Source: Methylicorpusculum oleiharenae
Lineage (GTDB): Bacteria; Pseudomonadota; Gammaproteobacteria; Methylococcales; Methylomonadaceae
DNA length: 64,000 nucleotides
Direction: 5' to 3'
Assembly: GCF_009828925.2 (NCBI RefSeq)
Contig: NZ_WUTY02000001.1
Span: 3,378,492-3,442,491, forward strand
In this document: piece by piece, positions 18,195-26,233 of the stretch
How positions within the stretch are numbered: position 1 is the stretch's first letter
Layout of the letters: the number at the start of each line of letters is the position of its first letter
Notes under the pieces: model-generated
The model's database searches: none
Seen by the model: only the letters and a program-made list of their open reading frames with translations
What the model was told of the DNA's origin: nothing
Program-made: the position numbers and the translations under genes

Positions 18195-18816
18195 GAACCT
18201 TTTCCTGTTTAGGCCGGGTGATGCCGTGTTTGCTCATCCAGTTGCGCAAATTGGCAGGGGTAGTGCCATAGCGCTCGGCGATAAAAAACTGGGTCGCACC
18301 ATTGGCCAGCAAGGCTTCGATTTCGGGGCGGAACGGATCGAGCTTGCTCTTACCGGGCCCTTTGGGACGGCCTAGCGACATTCCGGAGGCTTTCTTTGCG
18401 CGTAAGGCTTCTTTCGTACGCTGCGAGATCAAATCCCGTTCGATCTCGGCAGCCATCGAAAACGCCATCGCAATGATCTTGCTTTGGATGCTTTGGTCAA
18501 GCCGCCAATTGCCTTTCACCGAATAGACATGGATACCCCGTTCCATGGCAATCGATAAAATTTCCATGCATTCCAACATACTCCGCCCTAACCTGGACAT
18601 TTCGCTAACGACCAGGCTATCGCCTTTTTTAAGGTCTTCAATGATCTGGGCAATCTTGCGTTTATGCCAGGAGATTTTACCGGAGATCTTTTCTTCAAAG
18701 AATTTAACTTGTCCCAGGTTATAGTGATTGGCCAGCGTCAAAATATCCGCTTTGTTTTTCTCTACATCCTGGTCTGCGGTCGATACCCTCAGATAACCAA
18801 TAGTCTGTGCCATCAT
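18184..18816 (-). CDS. Serine resolvase/invertase of transposon
   Basis: A 210-residue small serine recombinase. The N-terminal domain starts GYLRVSTADQD with the catalytic serine, SRLGRSMLEC follows, then the E-helix region MAFSMAAEIERDLISQRTKE, and a C-terminal helix-turn-helix (ATQFFIAERYGTTPANLRNW). In Tn402-like elements such a gene (tniR) resolves cointegrates. It is the first gene of the three. Confidence 0.9.
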   Translation of the reverse strand: MMAQTIGYLRVSTADQDVEKNKADILTLANHYNLGQVKFFEEKISGKISWHKRKIAQIIEDLKKGDSLVVSEMSRLGRSMLECMEILSIAMERGIHVYSVKGNWRLDQSIQSKIIAMAFSMAAEIERDLISQRTKEALRAKKASGMSLGRPKGPGKSKLDPFRPEIEALLANGATQFFIAERYGTTPANLRNWMSKHGITRPKQEKVRAA

Positions 18817-18989
18817 CTTACCAAAACACCTTTAAAATTATTAAGGGTAAAGTAAACCCTAAAAACAATCTTTATAATAACCAAAATAAGATTGAAAACA
18901 CAGTGCTTTTCTTTAACAAAAGCAGTCAGTAAAAACGAACGTTTTTAATGTTGTTTTTGACACCAACCATATTTTGAAAATGCCGGATA

Positions 18990-19156
18990 AATTCATTTAA
19001 AGTGAGAAAATCCGCCTGATAAAATCACCTAATGTGAGACGGCTTTAAGTCAGGTGCAATTAATGTGAGAAAAAGTGATTTTATAAAATCAATTAATTCG
19101 AGACGGAAATTAAGGATAAGTGCAAGAAATTGCGATTATGAAATCAAGAAACTACA
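18990..19156. repeat. Right transposon end with four spaced repeats
   Basis: Inverted relative to the left end. The GTGAGA cores end at 19007, 19039 and 19070, with a variant (TCGAGA) at 19103. Counted from the outside the spacing is 33, 31 and 32 bases, exactly mirroring the left end. Together with 18817-18990 this is the only content between the resolvase gene and the element boundary; the promoter for the three genes should lie here. Confidence 0.8.
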
Positions 19157-19401
19157 CCTACATATTGATTCTGGCGAATAAACAAGCGAGAATCCCTGAC
19201 TGATCATCGGGAGGGTGGTGGGGAAATCGTGCAATCCCTGAGGCTAAAAGCCTGTCCGGCAGATAGAGTACCCCACTATCTGCACTTGCTAATGTAGTTC
19301 GAACGGTATCTTAGGCCTAGAGCCTGTATGCATAAGGTTGAACATAGCGGTGTATCTTGATCAATAACTTTTTTTGAAATTTAAAAAACACGGATAAGGC
19401 T

Positions 19402-19566
19402 GTGATTGAAAAAGATTTTAATATCGTCATCGGCGCAGATATTGCCAAAAAGAAATTCGATGTTGCTTGCCTTTTGGAAGGAAAATTTAAACATAAAGTC
19501 TTTACCAACGACGCCGTTGGTTTTGCTGATTTTGTCGCATGGTTTTTAAGCGGCGAATTCAACCCA
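19402..19566 (+). pseudogene. N-terminal fragment of an IS110-family transposase
   Basis: A GTG at 19402 opens a frame reading VIGADIAKKKFDVACLLEG, the start of the DEDD domain of IS110 transposases. It is cut after about 55 codons by the end of an IS30 element at 19566; the rest of the gene is not found on the other side. The 245 bases before it (19157-19401) look like the upstream part of the same IS, with no other gene visible. Confidence 0.75.
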
Positions 19567-20119
19567 TAAATGCAACACCCAGCAAATTATAGGTATCAAG
19601 CCCGCCATTTTACAAAATACCTCCCAAGGTGTTTGGTAGTTTAAGGTTTTTCTAGGTTTATGGTTAAGCCCAGCTAAAGCTTTATTGGCATCGGCTTGGG
19701 TTACTTGATCCAGCGGCTTAGCTTTCGGAAAATATTGCCTCAATAAACCGCTGTGGTTTTCATTTAAACCGCGCTCCCAGGAATGATAGGGCTTGGCAAA
19801 ATAGGTTTCACAATTCAATGCCTTAGCGATGTCTAGATGCCGACAAAATTCACGACCATTATCAAAAGTGATGGTGTGGACAAAAGCAGCGAAAGGCTTT
19901 AGGGCTTCAATAATTGCGTCCTTGGCCAACCCGGCCTCCTTGCGGATAATGGGAATGACGAGGTTCAGCTTGGACACTCGTTCGGTTAAAGTGACTAAAA
20001 CCCCTTTATGACCTTTGCCTATGACCGTATCGGCTTCCCAATCACCTAAGCGGGTCTTTTCAGCCACTATGGCAGGGCGCTCGTCAATGTCTACGCGGCC
20101 AGGAAGGGTGCCGCGATAG
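19566..20119 (-). pseudogene. IS30 transposase, C-terminal half
   Basis: Encodes the catalytic core: TRLGDWEADTVIGKGHKG, TITFDNGREF and PYHSWERGLNENHSGLLRQ hold the three acidic residues. The frame is separated from its N-terminal half by the insertion at 20120, and its end reads past the IS boundary to a stop at 19546, so the native terminus seems altered. Confidence 0.8.
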
Positions 20120-21531
20120 CAGCAATTCCCATTTTAAAACCTTACGTTTTTCTAGGTATTTGATTTTCTCCATAGAGCATGAACCGCATCAAATGCTGCC
20201 AATTATCAAAAGGCATAAATTGAAGTAAGGTTCGGAATTGTTCGAAGAATGTCCGCCTGGAAGGTGCGGCATTGCGGACGGCACGGTAAGCCTCGTCGAG
20301 CCATTCAAGCACCGTATGAGTGAGGAAAGCCAATAAGTTGAGGGTTGCCAAGAAGTTGGACAACTGCTGTTTGCCGTGGGCAAAGTTATGCTCGAAATGA
20401 TAGCCATGGTTCTTGAGGACATTGTTGTTTTCGTTCTCTATTTTCCAACGAGCGCGGCCCGCGGCGACCATCTCGATCACATTGTGTTCGTCGAGAGTGT
20501 GTGACGTTGCCCAGGCATTGCGGTAGACCACTTCTTGTTTGGCATTGAGGATCGTCACTTCGCACCAATTAACCATTAATGCATCGTCGCTATTGCGGAG
20601 AGGGACTTGATTGAAATACCGATAGCGTTCGGTCAATCGTTGTTTTCCGTTCCAACGGCTTTTCTCGAGCGTTTGAATCTCACCGATTCGGGTAAAATCG
20701 TCGAGCCATTCGTACAATAGCTCATGCGAATCAGGCTTGCAGACAAACAGAAAAGCCATGTTCTGCGCCCGCACGGCCTCACAAAACGGCTGGTGACAAT
20801 ATAAATCGTCACCCAGCACCGTAATGCCGCGGGGCGCGTAATGAGGCCCCCAATTCGTCAGCCAGCGCTTGGCCGCCGCCAGTTCGCAATCCTGTTTGTC
20901 CACGCCATCTTGGACGCGAACAAATTCCGGCGGCAAAGGCACTACCTGGCTTTGTCCGGGAGCCACAATGACCGGTGTCACCAACGTGTGACGGTATAAG
21001 GTCTGACCGTTTTTCAGCGTTTGTTGGGTACAGCATGGACAGGAAATTTTTTCCGAACTGAAGGAATCGGTGCCGTCCAGCGCCACCAACAAAGTACTGC
21101 CAACACTCACGAACGGCTTCAGGCAACCTTGTGTGTACAATCTGTCACCCACTTCGGCCAACACCGGATAGAGTGTTTCCGGTGCAATGGGATCCAGCAA
21201 GTTGCCGATTTGGCTGGTCGAAGGAATTTGATGAACACCAAAAATCGATTGTGCGTTATTTCGATTGTGGAGTTTTTCCATCCGTCGCTGATAATCCAGA
21301 AAAGACGGGCTTTGCGTGAAAAACACCGAGAAGGCACTCAGAACGGCATCTTCTATCCTGTATTTCTGATTGTTGCCGGGTTTACGGGAGTCCGGTAAGT
21401 CTTCGAAGGTGCGGCGTATCAGGTCAATTATTTCCAAGTCCATTTGTATCTACCGATGGCTTTATTAATGTTGCGATTGATTGATTTTAAGTGCCCCTTA
21501 TTTTATCAGGGTTTTAAATTGGGAATTGCTG
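20120..21531 (-). mobile_element. Intact DDE insertion sequence with 9-bp target duplication
   Basis: The 22-bp ends (CAGCAATTCCCATTTTAAAA at the left) are inverted repeats with one mismatch. They are flanked by CCGCGATAG at 20111-20119 and 21532-21540, a perfect 9-bp direct repeat. Length is 1412 bp with one transposase gene. The 9-bp duplication and protein suit the IS4/ISNCY-type DDE elements; I cannot settle the family. Confidence 0.9.
20142..21443 (-). CDS. IS4/ISNCY-type transposase
   Basis: A 433-residue transposase filling the IS. Likely catalytic residues are D in VALDGTDSFSS, D in VLGDDLYCHQ, and E in RWKIENENNNVLKNHGY, which resembles the YREK region of IS4 proteins. A CPCC pair (SCPCCTQQTLKNG) suggests a small metal-binding insert. 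The frame is unbroken and both ends of the IS are intact, so it may be functional. Confidence 0.88.
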   Translation of the reverse strand: MDLEIIDLIRRTFEDLPDSRKPGNNQKYRIEDAVLSAFSVFFTQSPSFLDYQRRMEKLHNRNNAQSIFGVHQIPSTSQIGNLLDPIAPETLYPVLAEVGDRLYTQGCLKPFVSVGSTLLVALDGTDSFSSEKISCPCCTQQTLKNGQTLYRHTLVTPVIVAPGQSQVVPLPPEFVRVQDGVDKQDCELAAAKRWLTNWGPHYAPRGITVLGDDLYCHQPFCEAVRAQNMAFLFVCKPDSHELLYEWLDDFTRIGEIQTLEKSRWNGKQRLTERYRYFNQVPLRNSDDALMVNWCEVTILNAKQEVVYRNAWATSHTLDEHNVIEMVAAGRARWKIENENNNVLKNHGYHFEHNFAHGKQQLSNFLATLNLLAFLTHTVLEWLDEAYRAVRNAAPSRRTFFEQFRTLLQFMPFDNWQHLMRFMLYGENQIPRKT

Positions 21532-21948
21532 CCGCGATAGTCATTTTTACCATAACGTTTACGATAAGGCTTAGCTTGATGCCGCAAATGCTTGTATAGC
21601 TCACCACCCTTGGCTTTGTCCGCCAAGATAAAGCGATAAATCGTTTCATGGCTAACCGTCGGTTCATCCAGTAGTCTTAGGCGCCCTGAAATTTGCTCCG
21701 GACTCCATTTCTCTTCGATCAGTGGCGTTATCGCCTGCTTCATCGCCTCATCCAGCTTGATCGCTTTGGGCTTGTCGGCATGACGCCGTTCGGCTTTGAT
21801 CTGCGCTTGCTGGTAACGGTACCCGCGTTGACCCTTATTTCGATACAGTTCTCGACTAATAGTAGACTTACTTCTGCCTATGTCTTTGGCTATCTCTTCC
21901 AGGGAAACTTTCTTCTTGGGTTAGATGGTTGAATGTTCTCATTGGACA
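21532..21948 (-). pseudogene. IS30 transposase, N-terminal half, frame-broken
   Basis: From the start side it reads MRTFNHLTQEE, then a break, then in another frame KVSLEEIAKDIGRSKSTISR (the helix-turn-helix), EEKWSPEQISGRL and EPTVSHETIYRFI. A small deletion near 21920 removed residues and shifted frame. With the nested IS, the gene is dead on two counts. Confidence 0.75.
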
Positions 21949-22020
21949 CCTCTTTAGTTTGTTGTTTTGGTAGACGGAAACTATACCATCTAGCCCTTTT
22001 AAGAGGTGTTGCATTTATTA

Positions 22021-22777
22021 TATGAATTCAAGCATATTCGAAATCATATTTTTCCGGCTCACCCGGACTGGCAGGCAAAGGCGTTCGGGTTTCCATGATG
22101 TGCTGTTTACTGGTTTCGTCCATACAGACCAAAACCTCGTCATCGGCATAGGTCCGTTGATACACGTCTAAACATCCTCCATCGCACACACAAAATCAGC
22201 ATTCGCTTTGGTTGGAATGCACCAACAGTCCTTTAATCAAGGCTTGAGCGCGTTTTTTTTAAGGTGAGCCTGACCGTTTCATCACTGATCGAATCGACTA
22301 TCTGGCATTCAACCAGTTTGTCGGCCAATAACTGCATAGTCCACTCTGCTCGTCCTTCGGGTGTCTCCATACAGGCTGTTGCAACCAGAAAAGCTCCGCT
22401 GCACCATCCAGCTTTTTGGGGCGATGACGGAGCTGTACCTTTGGATTTAAGGCTGACGCCAAGCCTTCTTCCACAAAACATTGCCGAACTCGTTCCATGC
22501 TTCGAGTGCTTATAGTTAGAGCTTCCGCAATGTCATGATCTGTTTTGATTGGAATAGCGCCAGATTCATCACATTGCAAGAGAATTCGAGCATGGGTTTT
22601 GTTTCCGGGCCGCTAGTCGACTTTTGTTAAGTAGTCCTTTTAATTCTTGACGTTCAACCTCGGACAATTTCACGCGATATTTTTGGCCGGCATAGAGGAA
22701 TTTTTTCACTTTCATTATGTTGTTATAGGAAATTGATAGATTACATTAATTGTTCGTCAAAACAAAATTGGCACACT
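22021..22777 (-). pseudogene. IS630-family transposase remnant, copy 1
   Basis: Reading from ATG 22715: MKVKKFLYAGQKYRVKLSEV, then a frame-shifted helix-turn-helix part (DIAEALTISTRSMERVRQCF), then ETPEGRAEWTMQLLADKLVE. The C-terminal catalytic half is missing beyond 22021, where an IS30 end lies. The IS end (TTGGCACAC) is at 22769-22777. Closely similar to copy 2 at 23299-26106. Confidence 0.75.
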
Positions 22778-23298
22778 TCTAGAGCGAAATTCGCGCCGTG
22801 TTTGATTTTTTTACAAATTGGAGTGCTGGCCTAAAAATTCACATCTTTTAACTAGCTGGTTTGGGTGCGTTTGAGCACGCCCAAAAATGGGTAAAAAACA
22901 GGCCATAAATAACAGGTGCTTTATGGGTATTAATATCAGGTGTTTTTTGTGGGTAAAAATCATGTAAAACTCGCCTGTCAAAACGTTAAATGAGACCCCT
23001 AAAAATGGCTACATTTGGGGTGCCTTGTAAAAGATGAAAAGCCGATCTCCCATATGTATGTTACTGACTAAAAAATCCAAGTCTGTAACACGCGTCAGTA
23101 ATACGCGTCATTAATAAAAATTACTGACGCGTATTAACCTGGAAATATAGGTACTATATTAGTACCTAAATTGATACCTAAATTAGTACCTAATTTGATA
23201 CCTAATTTAGTACCTAATTTAGTACCTAATTTAGTACCTAATTTAGTACCTAATTTAGTGCCTAATTTAGTGCCTAATTTAGTGCCTAATTTGATACC
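22778..23298. other. Gene-free AT-rich stretch with hairpins and repeats
   Basis: No coding frame with homology is visible. It holds two similar motifs, CAGGTGCTTTATGGGTA (22913-22929) and CAGGTGTTTTTTGTGGGTA (22937-22955), a set of ACGCGTCA repeats with a 12-bp stem (23090-23132), and the 12-bp tandem array that ends at the IS630 copy 2 boundary. It may be what remains of a plasmid or integrative element, but nothing proves that. Confidence 0.5.
23090..23132. repeat. Inverted repeat built on ACGCGTCA
   Basis: ACGCGTCAGTAA (23090-23101) and TTACTGACGCGT (23121-23132) form a perfect 12-bp stem. An alternative 11-bp stem pairs AATACGCGTCA with TGACGCGTATT. A further TTACTGAC lies at 23061. The overlapping stems could form competing hairpins or a protein binding site. 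Confidence 0.75.
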
Positions 23299-23300
23299 TA
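23161..23300. repeat. 12-bp tandem repeat, eleven units
   Basis: Eleven complete units of consensus RRTRCCTAAWTT run from 23161 to 23292, with a partial unit to 23300 where the IS630 end starts. Variation (AGTA, GATA, AGTG) is ordered in blocks, as expected from slippage growth. Because 12 is a multiple of three, the array is open as a repeated tetrapeptide: KLGT on the minus strand, ending NIVPIFPG and stop, and PNLV on the plus strand. Confidence 0.92.
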
Positions 23301-23314
23301 GTGGTCCACCAAAT

Positions 23315-24077
23315 TCATATTGTCGGATACAGGGATTTTAATTTCACTCTGGCATCCTGAGTGGTGAATCGCCAATTTACACAAACGCCTTCCTGATTCC
23401 GTTTATCCTGCCAAGCTTTTATTTCTCGCTTCAAGGTATCTTGATCAGGTATGCGTCGGTCAAGACATTGTCGAGCCATAATGCCGATTTCTATTTCTGC
23501 CATATCCAACCAACTACCGTGTTTTGGGGTATAGTGAATTTCTAAACGATCCGCGATTCTTCGCGCTTCTTCCGGTTTGAAGGCGGTATAAAGTGATCCG
23601 AGCTTATGAGTGTTCAGGTTATCCATCACCAAGACTATTTTCTTTCTTTCAGGGAAATGTTCATCCACTAACTCTTTGATCACTTGCGCCCAATCCTCTT
23701 TCGTATGATGATCGGTCACTTTGACGTGACGCCATCCTTCAAGGGGTGCGGACAGCATAAACAGATTACTGACGCCATTACGTTCATATTCGAAATCATA
23801 TTTTTCCGGCTCACCCGGCCTGGCGGGCAAAGACGTTCGGGTTTCCTTGATGTGTTGTTTACTGGTTTCGTCAATACAGACCAAAACCTCGTCATCGGCA
23901 TAGGTCCGTTGATATACGTCTAAAACATCCTCCATCGCACAGACAAAATCAGCATTAGCTTTGGGTGGAATGCACCAACATTCCTTTAACCAAGGCTTGA
24001 GCGCGTTTTTTTTAAGGTGAGCCTGACCGTTTCATCACTGATCGAATCGACTATCTGGCATTCAACCAGTTTGTCGG
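23315..24077 (-). pseudogene. IS630 transposase, catalytic half of copy 2
   Basis: Encodes the DDE domain: VLVCIDETSKQHIKE (D), KKIVLVMDNLNTHKLGSLY (D), and HYTPKHGSWLDMAEIEIGIM (E), ending LKSLYPTI. Upstream the frame continues to about 24077 with a shift near 24010. It is then cut by foreign sequence; the N-terminal codons resume at 25725-26030. Confidence 0.85.
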
Positions 24078-24246
24078 CCAGAATATGCACTTATAATTGT
24101 TACGCATACTTTCGCGGTCAATCATCAGTGCTTGAGCGACTTGACTCACTTGCCAGCCACTGCCGAGCAGGTACACGGCCTTAAGGCGGTCCGCATTGCG
24201 CTTGTCGCTGGTGTGGCGTAATCTTTTAGCCCCCCCCCTGTTCCCA
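24078..24246 (-). pseudogene. Helix-turn-helix fragment of a different IS630-type transposase
   Basis: Reads RHTSDKRNADRLKAVYLLGS and then QVSQVAQALMIDRESM, the N-terminal DNA-binding region of IS630-like transposases. It differs from the flanking IS630 copies. It is followed by a run of nine C residues (plus strand) at the join with the IS66 remnant. Confidence 0.6.
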
Positions 24247-25519
24247 TCACACCAAAACCGGTATCGGTAAACGAGGGGCGGGTTGGTTTTTACGGCGCTC
24301 GGCCAGTACCTCAGCAATAAACCCCCAGGGATTAACTTCTCTCAAACGCGCAGTATCAATTACGCTCGCCAGTAAGGCGACCACGCGACTGCCTTGTGTG
24401 GTCAGCGAACCAAAGGTGATTTTGCGCAGCAATACCGAATGCCGCAAACTGCGTTCCACCAAATTGTTGGTCAACGGATGCGCCGGTGTTTCGATCACGC
24501 GCACGATAGCCGCCCAGTCATTGTGAAATTCGCCAGCCAATTTACGGCTGTCGTCATGCCCGATGTCTCGGTGCGTCTCGCAGAGCGAGCGCAGCAAGGT
24601 CAGCAATTGTTGATTCTGCATCCGCAACGCATCGGGATCTTGCGGCGTCTCGCGGAGTCGATGAATGTTGCGCATCAACAGGATCATGGCCAATAACAAG
24701 GCTTCACCAAAGGCTTGCCCCTCACTGTCCAAGCACTATGACAGCGCCCGGGCCTTGCGGACGAGGTGCGCCCAACAACGTAAGCGCTTCGGAAAGACAC
24801 GGTAAAAGCTGTAACCGTCGTTCATCAATAAGCCTCTGAAGGCTTCCCCTAACAGCTGGTTCACGATCAGGCGGTGGCGTTTTCCTACTTGATAAATCAC
24901 CGTCTGTGCGCTGACAAAGACCCAGAGCCAAAATAACTGCCCGGCTTCTTTCCAGGGCGTTTCATCGATATGCAGGAGGGCGGCGGCCTTGAGTTCCGCA
25001 AGCAACTGCTTGTCGACGACAGGTGCAACGGCACGTCCCGCTTCATGAAGGCATTGATTGATGGTGCTGGTACTGAGGTCGATCCCCTGCCAATCCCGCA
25101 GAAAGGCTTGGATTTTGCTGCGCGATACCCGCAGGTACAAGGCGAGATAGACCAGAAAGCTTACCAGCCGGGGGCCGAACAGATGCCATTCGCTCAGTGC
25201 TACACCCCATCTGTCTTCGTCAGCGCCTCGCCCGAGTCCTGGCAGGGTAAGTCATCCGCCGACGGCACGGTCGAGTCCGGAGCTAATAAGTCGTCCGTTG
25301 CCGGCGCTTCTTTCGAAGGCTCGTCGCAGGGCGGGCTCGATTGCCATGGCTCTCGGGATGACGGCGGGCGCGAACTCGTTTCCGGGGATGCTTGAGACGT
25401 TCCCGGGCTTCTTTGAGATCCGCCAACAGCTGCTTACTCAACGGGCGCAGATCGTCCTCTGACAATTCATCCAGATAGTCCGTGTCTATTTGACTAAGAT
25501 CTCGATCGCTCAGTGTCAT
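24247..25519 (-). pseudogene. IS66-family transposase, frame-broken
   Basis: Three blocks in order: N-terminal coiled region (25519 to about 25283, LSDRDLSQIDTDYLDELSED), central DDE region (25140 to 24736, STINQCLHEAGRAV, LLHIDETPWKE), and C-terminal region (24732 to 24247, TNNLVERSLRHSVLLRK). Stops and shifts separate them. The usual IS66 partner genes tnpA and tnpB are not seen. Confidence 0.8.
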
Positions 25520-25724
25520 GCCCTATAGCTTTTCATGTTTTGCTTGGGTGGCTACTTTTTAGCGGTGGGGGCTAAACGATTACGGTGTGGCGATGCTCAT
25601 ATTCCCGCTCATTGATTTCTTGTGGTGTTAGGTGGTAGAAATTTGACATAGCTTGATAATATATAAATCAGCTTGTTATCTGCCATATCCAAACCAAAAT
25701 TTGATTAGCGAGAGGTATATTTAT

Positions 25725-26030
25725 AGCTTCCGCAATGTCTTAATCTGTTTTGATTTGGAATAGCGCCAGATCCATCACCTTGCGAGAGAATTCGAGCATG
25801 GGTTTTTTTTCGGGCAGTTAGGAGGCTGTCCGAGATTACGATTTCCAATATTTTTATCACAATATATAGTGCTAAAAATTGAATAAATATACTACATATT
25901 GTGCCTCATTTTTCAGGATTTCTATTCTCGGACAAGCTCCTGGTCGACCTTTGTTAAGTAGTCATTTTAATTCTTGGCGTTTAACCTCTGACAATTTCAC
26001 GCGATATTTTTTGGCCGGCATAGTGGAATC
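25725..26030 (-). pseudogene. IS630 transposase, N-terminal remnant of copy 2
   Basis: Matches copy 1 at 22509-22715, including the KYRVKLS start region and the FSRKVMDLALFQIKTD-like segment. A 122-bp MITE splits it at 25820-25941. Sequence 25520-25724 just before it is not recognised and shows no gene. Confidence 0.6.
25820..25941. repeat. MITE-like element inside the IS630 remnant
   Basis: Ends AGGAGGCTGTCCGAGA (25820-25835) and TCTCGGACAAGCTCCT (25926-25941) are near-perfect inverted repeats around about 90 AT-rich bases without a gene. Copy 1 of the IS630 lacks this segment at the same place, which shows insertion directly. Confidence 0.75.
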
Positions 26031-26233
26031 TATTCAATTTCATTATGTTGTTATAGGAAGTTGATAGATTACATTAATTGTTCGTCAAAACAACATTGGC
26101 ACACTACTAGCTATGCCATCTAAATATTGCTTGATTTTAGCAGGACAAGACGGTATCTGCCGGGATGACGGCTCTCCCATGCATAATGGCAGTTCTTTTT
26201 TGAGATTTTGGGCAAACTTAATTATTTTGATTA

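Larger units (their letters stand above)
15359..19156. mobile_element. Complete three-gene transposon: resolvase, DDE transposase, AAA ATPase
   Basis: The element starts TGTAGTTTCTTG and ends CAAGAAACTACA, is 3798 bp long, and is flanked by the direct repeat CCTACA (15353-15358 and 19157-19162), read as a target duplication. Its long ends each carry four mirrored binding-site-like repeats. Three genes on the minus strand overlap in the order resolvase, integrase-core transposase, AAA ATPase. The gene set resembles the Tn5053/Tn402 (tniA, tniB, tniR) group and more distantly Tn7, but I see no tniQ and no cargo. All three frames are open, so the element may be active. Confidence 0.85.
19566..22018 (-). 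mobile_element. IS30-family insertion sequence, split by a nested IS
   Basis: The ends ATAAATGCAACACC (from 19566) and its complement GTGTTGCATTTAT (to 22018) are inverted repeats. Without the nested IS and its target duplication the length is about 1.03 kb, as expected for IS30. The element cut into an IS110 transposase on its left and meets IS630 remains on its right. Confidence 0.8.
23299..26106 (-). mobile_element. IS630-family element copy 2, interrupted by IS66 and a MITE
   Basis: Outer ends TAGTGGTCCACC (from 23299) and GGCACACTA (to 26106) are imperfect inverted repeats with TA at each tip, as in the IS630/Tc1 group. Internal sequence matches copy 1 at 22021-22777. Foreign material occupies 24078-25724 (IS66 and another IS630-type fragment) and 25820-25941 (MITE). 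Confidence 0.7.

Noticed and set aside
15556-18816. Reading the three transposon genes as IS21 (istA/istB)
   Set aside because: A serine resolvase is present, the ends are long with four repeated sites, and the ATPase and transposase order and sizes suit Tn5053/Tn7-like elements better.
23161-23300. Tandem repeat as a CRISPR array
   Set aside because: Units are 12 bp and directly adjacent, with no spacers and no cas gene.
24970-25395. Plus-strand frame of 141 codons across IS66
   Set aside because: It lies antisense to recognisable IS66 transposase segments and has low-complexity composition.
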